From Bin5 sp965218625 (GTDB taxonomy: Bacteria; Chloroflexota; Anaerolineae; Caldilineales; Caldilineaceae): 64,000 nt of DNA. The number at the start of each line of letters is the position of its first letter. Positions within the stretch are counted from its first letter, which is position 1. Positions 25,905 through 34,457 of this stretch are shown here, piece after piece. The DNA lies in assembly GCA_965218625.1 (NCBI GenBank), contig CBDCLG010000011.1, positions 79,046 to 143,045 on the forward strand, read 5' to 3'. The notes under the pieces are model-generated. The model ran no database searches and had not been told where the DNA came from. It saw only the letters and a program-made list of their open reading frames with translations. Both the position numbers and the translations under genes were made by a program.

Positions 25905-26663
25905 TCACTCTGACAGCGTTCGCCCCAGAAAGGACCAGATCTTCTCCCAGCCGTCGACCGCCTGTTCCTGGCGGTACATGGGCCTGTGGTAGTAGAAGAA
26001 GCCATGGCCCGCGTCTTCGTACATGTGAAACTCGTATTCCTTGCCGTGCTGCTTTAGCGCCTCCTCGTGCTGCGCCACCTCGGCTACCGTCGGGCTGTGG
26101 TCCTCCTCGCCGAAGAGGCCCAGGATCGGACAGTTGAGGTTGGCGGTGTAGTCGATTGGCGCGACCGGGCGTTGCGGAGTGAGCTGGTCCTCCTCTGCGA
26201 CAACGCCGCCGCCCCAGCAGTCGACGACCGCGTCGAATCCGGCGACGCGACTCGCTGCGAGCACGGCGTGCCGCCCGCCCGAGCAGGTGCCGAATACGCC
26301 GACCTTGCCGCTCGCGCTGGGCAGCGCCCGCAGATAGTGCATGGCCGCCTCGATGTCCGCCACGGCAGTGTCGTCGGGCACGCCCCCCTCCGCCCGCGCG
26401 GCCGCGGCTACGTCCTCCGGCGAACCGTGCCCGAAGCGCTCGTACAGGTTGTGCGATATCGCGGCGTAGCCGTGATGGGCAAACCGCCGCGTCGCCTCCC
26501 GGTACCACTCGTCCCAGCCGGGCATGTGATGGATCAGCACCATCCCGGCAAAGGGGCCGGCGCCGAGCGGACGGGCAAAGTAGGCGTGCACGGGGTCGCC
26601 ATTTGCTCCCTGCATGACCACCGTTTCCGCCAGCATTCCTTCATATTGGTCGGTTGTATACAT
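25905..26663 (-). CDS. Dienelactone hydrolase family protein
   Basis: An alpha/beta hydrolase of 252 residues. The nucleophile elbow reads 'FGTCSGGRHA', with Cys in place of Ser, as in true dienelactone hydrolases. 'EDAGHGFFYYHRP' provides the catalytic His. 'GLFGEEDHSPT' is where an acidic member would lie. Family members hydrolyse cyclic esters or lactones in aromatic or sugar-lactone breakdown. SD GGGGGA precedes ATG 26663. It lies downstream of the sulfatase gene on the same strand with about 90 nt between, so the two may be expressed together. The true substrate is unknown. Confidence 0.85.
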   Translation of the reverse strand: MYTTDQYEGMLAETVVMQGANGDPVHAYFARPLGAGPFAGMVLIHHMPGWDEWYREATRRFAHHGYAAISHNLYERFGHGSPEDVAAAARAEGGVPDDTAVADIEAAMHYLRALPSASGKVGVFGTCSGGRHAVLAASRVAGFDAVVDCWGGGVVAEEDQLTPQRPVAPIDYTANLNCPILGLFGEEDHSPTVAEVAQHEEALKQHGKEYEFHMYEDAGHGFFYYHRPMYRQEQAVDGWEKIWSFLGRTLSE

Positions 26664-26756
26664 TTTGTTTCCCCCTTTGCGGTGGATTCCAGATATGGGT
26701 CGGCGCGTATGGCCCTTGGGGTCTTTTTCTGCGCGGCCAAGCAGCCGGCGATCTCC

Positions 26757-28115
26757 TCACCGCCGCCACGCTTCGGTCATATTATGCTGAGGAAGCGCCT
26801 CTCGCAGCAAGCCGCTCTTGCCGGAAACAGTATAGCGGCCAAAGTGCTTTTCGATGAGTCCAGACAGTTCCGCCGCCAGCGATTGGTACTCGCAATCTTC
26901 TATCAGGTTATGGCCCTCGCGCGGATCTTCTGCCAGGTCGAAGAGTTCGTGCGGACCGTCAGGATAGCGGCGCACGAGTTTATGCTCGCGGGTGCGCGCC
27001 ATGCGTAGCGGCCCGTATTCGCCGAATTGGACCCTCCGCCAGCCTGAACTTGCTTCGGCATCCTCCGTCAGCGGCATGAAACTTTCCCCTGCGAATGCCG
27101 TGTTTGAAGGCAGTTCAGCGCCCGCAGCCTCGACCACCGTCTGAAAAAGGTCCAAATGATCGACCATCGCGTCGCGGCGCACGTCCGCCGGCAGTACGCC
27201 CGGCCAGCTCAGAAACAGCGGCACCCGAATCGACTCTTCGAGCATGTTGAGCGGGAGCGTGCCGTTGCCCTTGCCCCAGACGCCGTGATGTCCGCAGTTC
27301 AGCCCGTGGTCCGAAGTATAGATCACAAGGGTGTTCCGCACACCTCCCGTCTCTTCAAGCACATTCAGCAGGCGCCCCACGTTCTCATCGACATGGCTGA
27401 CTGCCGCGTAGTATTGGGCCAGGGCCTCCCGCTCGCGCCGCCTGTCAACTGTCAGCGATTCCCCCGCCTGTGCGCCAAACGGATATGACTCGCCCCCGGG
27501 AATGTCAGCGAAGTCGGTATCGCTGTACAGGTCGACGAACCGCTTGGGATGCCCATCCCAGGGGCTGTGCGGGGCAGTCAGCCCGACGAGCAGAAAAAAT
27601 GGTCGCGCGTCGGACTGTTGCAGGAAGTCGGCGGCCCTTTCAGCAATGATGCCATCTACATAGCCACCAAGGCTTGCCATCCGGCCCTGATCGCAGTAGT
27701 CGCGCGTGCCCAGATGCGAGAGCGGATAGGCACTGCCCACGCTGAACCAGCTGTCGAAGCCCACCGCCGGCCTGTCTTCATTGCCCAGATGCCATTTGCC
27801 GGACAGACCGGTTCGATAGCCCGCTTTTTGCAAGAGCTGGGGCAGCGTCTGAACGCCGGCGAGCCAGTCCCGACGATCGAAGCGCATGGCGATGTAGTCG
27901 TGGATGCCATGCTGCGAGGGGGTCAGCCCGGTGAGCAGCGATGCGCGCGCCGGAGAACAAACGGGTGTTGGCGTAAAGGCATTCTCCATCACGACGCCGG
28001 AGGCGGCCAGCCGGTCGAGGTTGGGCGTCCGCAATTCCCGGCTGCCGTATGGCCCGCTCGCCCACTGGCCATGGTCATCGGTGACAAATAGGAGGATGTT
28101 CGGCTGTCTTGTCAT
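26757..28115 (-). CDS. Arylsulfatase-type sulfatase
   Basis: A Cys-type sulfatase of 452 residues. The signature 'PVCSPARASLLTG' holds the Cys converted to formylglycine by a maturation enzyme. 'NILLFVTDDHGQW' at the start gives two metal-binding Asp residues, and 'IYTSDHGLNCGHHGVWGKG' supplies the second metal-site Asp-His. 'LSGKWHLGN' carries the Lys-His pair at the sulfate site. It removes sulfate esters from sugars or aromatics. No signal peptide is visible at ATG 28115; the longer frame to 28238 does not add one either, so it appears cytoplasmic. No formylglycine-generating enzyme is present in the window. It follows the nucleoside-phosphorylase-like pair. Confidence 0.9.
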   Translation of the reverse strand: MTRQPNILLFVTDDHGQWASGPYGSRELRTPNLDRLAASGVVMENAFTPTPVCSPARASLLTGLTPSQHGIHDYIAMRFDRRDWLAGVQTLPQLLQKAGYRTGLSGKWHLGNEDRPAVGFDSWFSVGSAYPLSHLGTRDYCDQGRMASLGGYVDGIIAERAADFLQQSDARPFFLLVGLTAPHSPWDGHPKRFVDLYSDTDFADIPGGESYPFGAQAGESLTVDRRREREALAQYYAAVSHVDENVGRLLNVLEETGGVRNTLVIYTSDHGLNCGHHGVWGKGNGTLPLNMLEESIRVPLFLSWPGVLPADVRRDAMVDHLDLFQTVVEAAGAELPSNTAFAGESFMPLTEDAEASSGWRRVQFGEYGPLRMARTREHKLVRRYPDGPHELFDLAEDPREGHNLIEDCEYQSLAAELSGLIEKHFGRYTVSGKSGLLREALPQHNMTEAWRR

Positions 28116-28203
28116 CACCCAGGCAATGGACCGCGCAAAGGGAGGCTGAAGCGGAAACGTGAAGCGGCGGCCCCTCCTGTCCGAATACGCTCCGCAGCTT
28201 CGT

Positions 28204-29094
28204 CTAGGCGCCTGCCACCGGGAACTGGTCCAGCCCAAACAGGTAGATATCCTCTTCTTCGGGCGGCGTTGCGCCGCTTTCGATCAGCGCCTGCATGGCG
28301 TTGGCCATGACCGGGCCCAGGTAGTGGGGGCAGGTGAAGTAGAACTCCGCCATGCTGTCGGGCGAGTCGCCCACCCACTCCTCGCGGCCTTCGGCGTGGT
28401 TGGAGACGATGCCGACCGAAGCCAGGCGCACGCCGGCCCGGCGGAATACCGGCAACTCATGCGCCAGGGTATGCCCGACAACGTGCGCGCCCATTGATGC
28501 GTACACCTGGATCTCCTTGACCGTCTCAAAGCGTCCCCACGCCGTGCAGACATAGATGCCCGAATCGTAGACGCCGGCAAACTTCGGCTCCTTCTTCGCC
28601 GCCTCGTACAGGTGCGCGCTCATGATCGGGCAGAAAGGGTCCTTCAGACGGGAGGACCTTGCCCGGCCGCCGGTGAAGGGCTGGTCGTCCTGGGGCCGGA
28701 AAAACATCATGTAATCGGTGTTGATCGTAATACTCCACGGCGGCAGCGGCGCGCCCGGCTCGTCCGGCCGCTGGATGCCGCCGACCGAGGCTTCCACCAT
28801 CGCCCACCTGACGCCCGCCTGCTCGAGGACCCAGGCCACCTGTTTCGCTGCTACCCACGGCGTGCGCGGCCGTGCGCCAAGGCTGTCCCACATGCCGTGC
28901 ATTGCGGTACGCCAGACCGGCTGTCCTCCGATCCGCAGCAACTTGAACGGCGCCGACCTCCCGTATGGCGTATCAAACCCGTCGAAAACTCCTTCCAGCT
29001 CAACGTTGGGCATCTCTATATCTTCGGGAAAGCGCGCCCCCCAGGTGCCCGAACCGCCCACCAAGGCATACTTCGCCTCTGCAATTGTCGTCAC
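28204..29094 (-). CDS. Nucleoside phosphorylase / MTA phosphorylase family protein
   Basis: A 296-residue relative of 5'-methylthioadenosine phosphorylase and purine nucleoside phosphorylase. The opening 'YALVGGSGTWG' is the phosphate-binding GGSG loop. 'FDTPYGRSAPFKLLRIGG' and 'HGMWDSLGARPRTPWVAAKQ' follow the MTAP order. 'VYVCTAWGRFETVKEIQVY' is in reality IYVCTAWGRFET, matching the 'EGPRFET' ribose/base loop with a changed start, and 'GAHVVGHTLAHELPVFRRAGV' matches the helix after it. Such enzymes cleave the N-glycosidic bond with phosphate. The altered loop means the substrate may not be MTA. GTG 29094 follows GGAGGAAGGA. A diverged paralogue lies just upstream. Confidence 0.7.
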   Translation of the reverse strand: MTTIAEAKYALVGGSGTWGARFPEDIEMPNVELEGVFDGFDTPYGRSAPFKLLRIGGQPVWRTAMHGMWDSLGARPRTPWVAAKQVAWVLEQAGVRWAMVEASVGGIQRPDEPGAPLPPWSITINTDYMMFFRPQDDQPFTGGRARSSRLKDPFCPIMSAHLYEAAKKEPKFAGVYDSGIYVCTAWGRFETVKEIQVYASMGAHVVGHTLAHELPVFRRAGVRLASVGIVSNHAEGREEWVGDSPDSMAEFYFTCPHYLGPVMANAMQALIESGATPPEEEDIYLFGLDQFPVAGA

Positions 29095-29183
29095 TTTAGT
29101 CCTTCCTCCCTATCCAAAGCTTGGTGTTTGCAACGCCGCCGGGTCGTTCCCGGTTACTCCGGCCCCAGGCCGCTCAAGTTGCG

Positions 29184-30170
29184 TCACACCGGCTGAGTAA
29201 GCGACTGGCTGAAAGAGGGCGGAGCCACGCCCAGGCTGGTCGTGCACTGGCAGCCGCTGCCGTCCGGAATGGGCATCGACGCCAGCAAGTCCAGCTCCAT
29301 CGCCAGCGCGATTTCCGGGAAGACCTCCGTGTAAAGATGGTTGATCGTATTGTGGATGTCGTGCTCCGGCTCCAGTCCGTGCGCGTAGTTGCTGACCATG
29401 TGATAGTAGAGCACGTGGATGCCCAGGTAGCGCGACAGGAGTGGATTGAGACAGTCGCCGTGCAGCGTGACGATCGGCGGGCGTTCCGGTTGGATTTCCG
29501 ACGCGCTTTTTGAGACCGCCATCCAGTGCAGAATGTCAAAGTCGGACTCGAACGTGATCGAATCCGGCACGATCATCGCCACCCGCGTATCCGCCGGGGT
29601 CCGCACTCTTCTGATCTGGCCGCTGTCCACGTACGGCGTCAGCTTCGAAGCCATCAGCCCCTGCAGCTCTGGACAAAACGGGTCGCCCAACAGGAAGCGG
29701 CACTTCGACCACATGCTCTCGTACTGCGTGCCGGGAAGGCCGCGATGATTGAATCGTGTATAGAAGCTCCAGGGCAGGACCAGGTCGCCTGGGATTATGG
29801 CTGCGTCATCCCGGCGCCAATCCGCGATCCCGGATGTGCCGCCCACCATCATCACCTTGACCCCGGCCTGCCAAATCACCCAGAAGCACTTTTCGAAATT
29901 CAGGTGATAGAGCGAGTCCTCCCCCACCACCTCTCCGTAGGAGGGAATCCAGATCACGTCGCGGCCGTTGGGTGCAACCAGATGCACGACCAGCGGAGAG
30001 AGCCCGTACGGTGTATTGAGCCGTTCGCGGCTGGCAACCGTCCAGCCCTGTTCTTTGGCCCTGTCGAGAACGCCGTCAATGCCGAATCCCCAGATCGGAC
30101 TGCCTGTAAACGACGCGAAATCGGCGCTGGGCCCTTCATACGTGACAGTGGGATCGATTTTCGGGTACAT
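29184..30170 (-). CDS. Second, divergent nucleoside-phosphorylase-like protein
   Basis: This 328-residue protein has the same layout as the downstream gene product: 'SRERLNTPYGLSPLVVHLV', 'IWIPSYGEVV', 'AGVKVMMVGGTSGI', 'IIPGDLVLPWSFYTRFNHRG', 'CPELQGLM'. The GGSG phosphate loop is replaced by 'GSPIWGFGIDGV', and no clear 'GPRFET' segment remains. It may therefore bind but not cleave, or use another nucleophile. ATG 30170 has GGAAGG just upstream, better than the open extension to 30182. It lies between the ABC permease remnant and its paralogue, about 90 nt from the latter, all on the minus strand. The family call is by pattern only. Confidence 0.55.
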   Translation of the reverse strand: MYPKIDPTVTYEGPSADFASFTGSPIWGFGIDGVLDRAKEQGWTVASRERLNTPYGLSPLVVHLVAPNGRDVIWIPSYGEVVGEDSLYHLNFEKCFWVIWQAGVKVMMVGGTSGIADWRRDDAAIIPGDLVLPWSFYTRFNHRGLPGTQYESMWSKCRFLLGDPFCPELQGLMASKLTPYVDSGQIRRVRTPADTRVAMIVPDSITFESDFDILHWMAVSKSASEIQPERPPIVTLHGDCLNPLLSRYLGIHVLYYHMVSNYAHGLEPEHDIHNTINHLYTEVFPEIALAMELDLLASMPIPDGSGCQCTTSLGVAPPSFSQSLTQPV

Positions 30171-30212
30171 ATTGCCTTCCAATCAGCCCGAAACCAGCCG
30201 GTCGCAACCCGG

Positions 30213-30962
30213 TTAACCCAGGTCCTCGACCTGCCAGCGGAATAGATACCTCTCGACCGCCTTCACCAGCATATAGGCGCCCACGGCCAGCACGCTTGCG
30301 ATCAACGTTACCGCCCACAGCCGGTCCGCTCTGTACTGGGTCATCGACTGTACGATCAGATAGCCCAGCCCCTTGCGTGCGAAGATCCATTCGGCCACGA
30401 TCGCGCCGATAATGCTTCCGGTAAATGCAATCTCGTGCGCGGCAATGTAGTAAGGCAGCGCGCTTGGCCAGCGCACCTTGGCGAAAATCTCCCACTGGCT
30501 GGCGTCCAATGTCTGCATACGGTCCAGCAGCACCGAATCGGCCGACTTCAACCCCTTGGTTACGTTTGCCAGGATCGGGAAAAAGGTCACCAGGACAACG
30601 ATGATAATTTTGGGCAGCGGTGTGTCGCCCAAAATGATAATCAGAATCGTGGCGATGGTGACAAAGGGGACGTTCTTGACGATCACCGTCCACGGAATGG
30701 CCAGCGCCTCCAGCCAGGGAAGATAGAGGAAGGAGATCGAGAGCGCAATCGCGATCACATTGGCAACCGCATAGCCGGTCATGGCCTCGACAATCGTCGC
30801 CCAGGTGTGCTCGAGAAGCACCTCCCGCTACGACCAGAGGACGTCTCCAACCATATCCGGCGGCGGCAGCAGGAAAGAAGGATACCCCGACACCTCGATC
30901 GCCAGCACCCAAAGGATCGGCACCGACACCAGCATGATGAGGTAGGCAAGACGTTCATTCAT
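30213..30962 (-). pseudogene. ABC transporter permease (SsuC/NMT1-importer type) with an in-frame TAG
   Basis: Two parts of one permease share one frame. The 5' part runs from ATG 30962 ('MNERLAYLIMLVSVPILW', 'SFLLPPPDMVGDVLWS') to TAG at 30828-30830; the 3' part continues 'REVLLEHTWATIVEAMTGYAV'. It includes the EAA-loop region 'RMQTLDASQWEIFAKVRWPSALPYYIA', represented by 'WEIFAKVRWPSALP', and ends 'YLFRWQVEDLG'. The full protein would have about 249 residues with six helices, the family norm. Apart from one codon nothing is wrong, so a recent nonsense mutation, a base-call error or readthrough are all possible. It would pair with the ATPase and binding proteins upstream. Confidence 0.75.
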
Positions 30963-31181
30963 AGGCTGCACCAGGCTCCGGAACTGTCCAGAATGTGATA
31001 GGCTCTCCCAAGACGTTGCCCTGCGTCGTGCCGCGAAAGAATCGCGACGCAAGACTTGCAATGACAAACCGACGGGACGTCACCCCGCGACCGAAGTTAA
31101 ATGTCCGGTCCTGTCTTCCCCTCTGCGCGCTCCGCTCGACCGGCCTGCCGCTTGACGGCAAACACGGCAATCGAGACGAGC

Positions 31182-31934
31182 TCAGTCGCTCATCTCCACC
31201 GCTCGGTACAGCGAAGAACGGACCCGCGCCACCTCACGGAGGAATTCCTCATCAGTGCGGATCTCTCTCGATCGGGGACGCGGCATACCAACTTCGATGA
31301 TTTCAGAAATGCGGCCGGGACGCGCCGACAGCACGACAATGCGGTCCGAAAGAATCGTCGCCTCCTCCACACTGTGGGTGACGAAGACAACCGTCTTTGG
31401 CGAACGATTCAGCACCGCGCCGAGCCACTCACCCATCGATTCGCGCGTCAACTCGTCCAATGCGCCGAAAGGTTCATCAAGCAGCAGAATCGGGGGGTTG
31501 TGGACCAGCGCCGCGGCTATGTTGACCCGCTGCTGCATCCCGCCCGACAGCTGGTGCGGATAGTGATCGAGGAACCCGCCGAGCCCGAAGTCGGTCAGCA
31601 GATCTCCCGGCGAGAGCGCTCCCTCACGGCCCGTGATCTCCAGTGTCATGGATACATTCTTCAGGGCCGTGCGCGATGCGAGCAGGGCCGGCAGCTGAAA
31701 CGCCACGCCAATCTGACGCTGGCGGCATGCGTTCCTCGGCGTGTCGCCGTTCACCTTCACCTCGCCCTCGCTCGGCTCCTCCAGCCCGGCCGCAATCCGC
31801 AGCATCGTCGTCTTGCCGCATCCTGACGGGCCGATCAGCGACACAAACTCGCCGTCACCGACGGTCAGGCTGATGTCCTGGAGCGCCTTTACAGGTCCGA
31901 ACTGCTTATCGATGTGCGAAAACTGGATAGTCAA
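31182..31934 (-). CDS. ABC transporter ATP-binding protein (nitrate/sulfonate/NMT1 type)
   Basis: A 250-residue importer ATPase. Walker A is 'LIGPSGCGKTTMLR', the signature is 'HQLSGGMQQRVNIAAAL', Walker B 'ILLLDEPFGALDE', and the switch His lies in 'VVFVTHSVEEA'. Q-loop 'GVAFQLPALL' is normal. It energises uptake through the SsuC-type permease downstream. The frame is open to 32069, but that extension overlaps the end of the binding-protein gene; TTG 31934 starts exactly at the domain's beginning. The binding-protein gene ends 35 nt upstream and the permease starts about 220 nt downstream, so all belong to one importer operon. Confidence 0.92.
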   Translation of the reverse strand: MTIQFSHIDKQFGPVKALQDISLTVGDGEFVSLIGPSGCGKTTMLRIAAGLEEPSEGEVKVNGDTPRNACRQRQIGVAFQLPALLASRTALKNVSMTLEITGREGALSPGDLLTDFGLGGFLDHYPHQLSGGMQQRVNIAAALVHNPPILLLDEPFGALDELTRESMGEWLGAVLNRSPKTVVFVTHSVEEATILSDRIVVLSARPGRISEIIEVGMPRPRSREIRTDEEFLREVARVRSSLYRAVEMSD

Positions 31935-31968
31935 TGCGCTACCGTTGGGTGCTTGTTCTTGCTCTTCC

Positions 31969-33117
31969 TCACTCGCACGCAGCCAACTCCAGCTGGCCGT
32001 ATTGCACCATTGACGCCACCTGGGCATTCCATCTTTCGGCCGACATCGTTCCCAGGGGCTTGTCGTCATCGCCCGTCACCAGCGGCTTCATCAGCTCGAA
32101 GCGACGCCTGGCCATTTCTATTGTCAAGGGCGCGTCGACGCCGTACCTGACCGCAATCTCGGCCGAATTTTCCGGGTCTGCCAGCAGATGGGCGAGCCCC
32201 TGGGAAACCGCGGCTACGTAGTGGCGCACCAGATCGGGATTCTCGTTCAGGGTCTCCCGCCGCACGGCCAGGACTTCCGAATAGTCGTCCCAGCCCCACT
32301 CGCTGAACTGAAACGCGACCCAATTCATATAGCCTTGCTCCTCCATGAAGCGCGGTTCATTGATGAGCCAGGCCGCTGTGTAGTCCATCTCCCCCGTCAG
32401 TACAGGATCGGGCGTGAAGCCCGTTGTGACAATCACAAGCTGGTCGGCGCCGATGCCGTGTTTGCCGGAGATAAATTCGAAGAAGAAACCCTCTCCCTCA
32501 TGGATTCCGACCGTGGTGCCGACAAAGTCCGCTGGCGTCAGACTCTTGCTGGATCGCTGGTCGCGCGGTGTGTCGTGGTCCAGACCCAGCCAGATATACG
32601 GGCTGTGCCGGATGAGCGCGCCGACGGCCACGATGTCCGCTTGCGCTGGGCCTGTTATCATCGCCGGCAACAGGCTTCCGCCGGCCGCGACCGAAAAGTC
32701 CACCTCGCCGTCGGTCAGTGTCTGCAAGTGGCCCAGGCCAGGCCCGCCGCGCACCAGCTCTGCCTCAAGGCAAACGTCGGCAAAATATCCCTTCTCGACC
32801 GCGTTATACCAAGGCGCGCCCCCGTCATTCAGAATCCAGGACATTCCGACCCTGATCTGGTCGAAGGCTTCGCAGTCCAGCGGCTCCCAGGTTGCCTCCG
32901 GGTCGGGCAGGAAACTGTTTGTGAAGTAGCTCTCAGCCGGGAAATTCTCCTCGACGCAGGCGAGGATACGTTGAAACTCGGCATCGTTCCCCTGCGTTTC
33001 TTCCGCCATCGCTTCGGTCCCTCCGTCGGCGGGCGGGACAACGACCGGTATGACGCAGGCGCTCGACAGGACGGCCAGGCAGCCCAGAACGCCAATCCAG
33101 GATGTGGTTTTCCGCAT
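31969..33117 (-). CDS. ABC importer solute-binding lipoprotein, NMT1/SsuA-like (copy 1)
   Basis: A 382-residue lipoprotein. The signal 'VLGCLAVLSSAC' ends with the lipobox Cys. The type-II binding fold shows 'IRVGMSWILNDGGAPWYNAVEKGYFADVCLE', cited here by 'WYNAVEKGYFADV', then 'HLQTLTDGEVDFSVAAGGSLLPA' and 'GEMDYTAAW'. This matches NMT1/THI5-like proteins that bind pyrimidine, sulfonate or similar ligands. It has four Cys residues outside the lipobox that are also present in its neighbour. ATG 33117 has GAGGTGCGG upstream. It is paralogous to the gene immediately upstream, with a gap of about 130 nt. Ligand unknown; the adjacent nucleoside-phosphorylase-like genes suggest a nucleoside-related compound. 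Confidence 0.85.
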   Translation of the reverse strand: MRKTTSWIGVLGCLAVLSSACVIPVVVPPADGGTEAMAEETQGNDAEFQRILACVEENFPAESYFTNSFLPDPEATWEPLDCEAFDQIRVGMSWILNDGGAPWYNAVEKGYFADVCLEAELVRGGPGLGHLQTLTDGEVDFSVAAGGSLLPAMITGPAQADIVAVGALIRHSPYIWLGLDHDTPRDQRSSKSLTPADFVGTTVGIHEGEGFFFEFISGKHGIGADQLVIVTTGFTPDPVLTGEMDYTAAWLINEPRFMEEQGYMNWVAFQFSEWGWDDYSEVLAVRRETLNENPDLVRHYVAAVSQGLAHLLADPENSAEIAVRYGVDAPLTIEMARRRFELMKPLVTGDDDKPLGTMSAERWNAQVASMVQYGQLELAACE

Positions 33118-33247
33118 CTTTCCGCACCTCACTTACTTTGCTGGAAGTGGGGGGCATGGCCAACATAGGCCTCCATGACGCGACCGATTCAGCGGCCGGC
33201 GGACCTTCGCCAGCCGCTGAATTATTCAGTTCCACAGATTGGGCGGC

Positions 33248-34417
33248 CTATTCGCACGCGTCCAGCTGCAGCTGATCGTACTGGATCATCGAGGCGACCT
33301 GCATGTTCCACCTGTCGGCCGACATGTGCGAAACGGGCAAATCATCGCTGCCGCGAACCAGGACCTCCTGCAATTCGAAGCGGCGCAAGGCCTGTTCCTT
33401 GCTCAACTGCGCGTCGACACCGTACACGACCGCAATTTCGGCCGACGCATCGGGGTTCTCGAGGAGATAGCTGAGCCCTTGCGATTGGGCGGCCAGGAAG
33501 CGCCGCACCAGGTCAGGGTTCTCCTCCAGCGTTTCGCGCCGCACGACCGTTACGTCGCCGTAGCCGTCCCAGCCCCAGTCGCTGAATCGGAATGCCACCC
33601 AGTTCATGTACCCCTTCTCTTCCATCAAACGGGGCTGGTTCATGATCCACGCGCCAATGTAGTCCATCGCCCCCAACAGTACCGGGTCCGGTGTGAATCC
33701 GGCGTCCACCAGCTCGACCGCATCGTGGTCGATTCCGTGCTTGTTGGCGAAGAACTCAAATAGATAGTCGTTGCCGGGCTGCAGGCCCACCTTCGAGCCG
33801 ATGAAATCTTCAGGAGTCAGCACCTTGTCCGACAGCTGGTCCTGCGGCGTATCGGGGTCCAGGCCCAGCCAGACGTAAGGGCTGTGTTTGAGAAAGGTGC
33901 CCACGGCGACCACATCTGCCGGTGTGCGGCTGGAGACAAGGGACGGGACCGTGCTGCCGCCGGCAACAACCGCAATGTCGACCGCCCCGCCGGCAAGCGT
34001 CTGCAAGTGGTCCAGGCCGGGCCCGCCGGCGATTAGCTCAACTTCCAGGCAGACGTCTGCGAAGAAGCCCAACTCTATGGCATTGTACCAGGGCGCCTCC
34101 TCGTCGTTAAGCACCCAGGGCATGCCCACTTTGATGCTGTCAACGCTTTCGCAGTCCATCGGCTCCCACGTCGCGTCGGCCGCGGGCAGATAGTCGTTGG
34201 TGAAATAGGATTCGGCGGGGAAGTTCTCCTCCACACAGGCGAGGATCTTATCGAACTCCTCCTGGCTGCCCGGCTCCGGCATAGCTTCCATCTCTTCCTC
34301 GGCCGCCGGCGTTGCTGCAGCCTCCATCGGCGCCTCCGCGGGAGGCTGCGCAACACAGGCGCTCAGGGCAAGAGCCAGCAAGGCAACCAAGAGGAATAGA
34401 AAACGTGTTTTGGTCAT
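33248..34417 (-). CDS. ABC importer solute-binding lipoprotein, NMT1/SsuA-like (copy 2)
   Basis: A 389-residue paralogue of the preceding gene product. Its signal 'FLLVALLALALSAC' carries a lipobox, followed by an Ala/Glu/Pro-rich linker. Shared segments include 'ILACVEENFPAESYFTN', 'WYNAIELGFFADVCLE', 'GFTPDPVLLGAMDYIGAW', 'GYMNWVAF', and the C-terminus ending Ala-Cys-Glu or Asp-Ala-Cys-Glu. The N-terminal Cys-containing segment is an unusual addition to this family. ATG 34417 has AAGGAGCG at good spacing. It is the first gene of the importer operon, and an IS5-type element lies just upstream (34458), which may have removed or replaced its promoter. Confidence 0.88.
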   Translation of the reverse strand: MTKTRFLFLLVALLALALSACVAQPPAEAPMEAAATPAAEEEMEAMPEPGSQEEFDKILACVEENFPAESYFTNDYLPAADATWEPMDCESVDSIKVGMPWVLNDEEAPWYNAIELGFFADVCLEVELIAGGPGLDHLQTLAGGAVDIAVVAGGSTVPSLVSSRTPADVVAVGTFLKHSPYVWLGLDPDTPQDQLSDKVLTPEDFIGSKVGLQPGNDYLFEFFANKHGIDHDAVELVDAGFTPDPVLLGAMDYIGAWIMNQPRLMEEKGYMNWVAFRFSDWGWDGYGDVTVVRRETLEENPDLVRRFLAAQSQGLSYLLENPDASAEIAVVYGVDAQLSKEQALRRFELQEVLVRGSDDLPVSHMSADRWNMQVASMIQYDQLQLDACE

Positions 34418-34457
34418 TGTCGAACGCTCCTTAGGGTGGGTTACTTGCAGACTCTAG

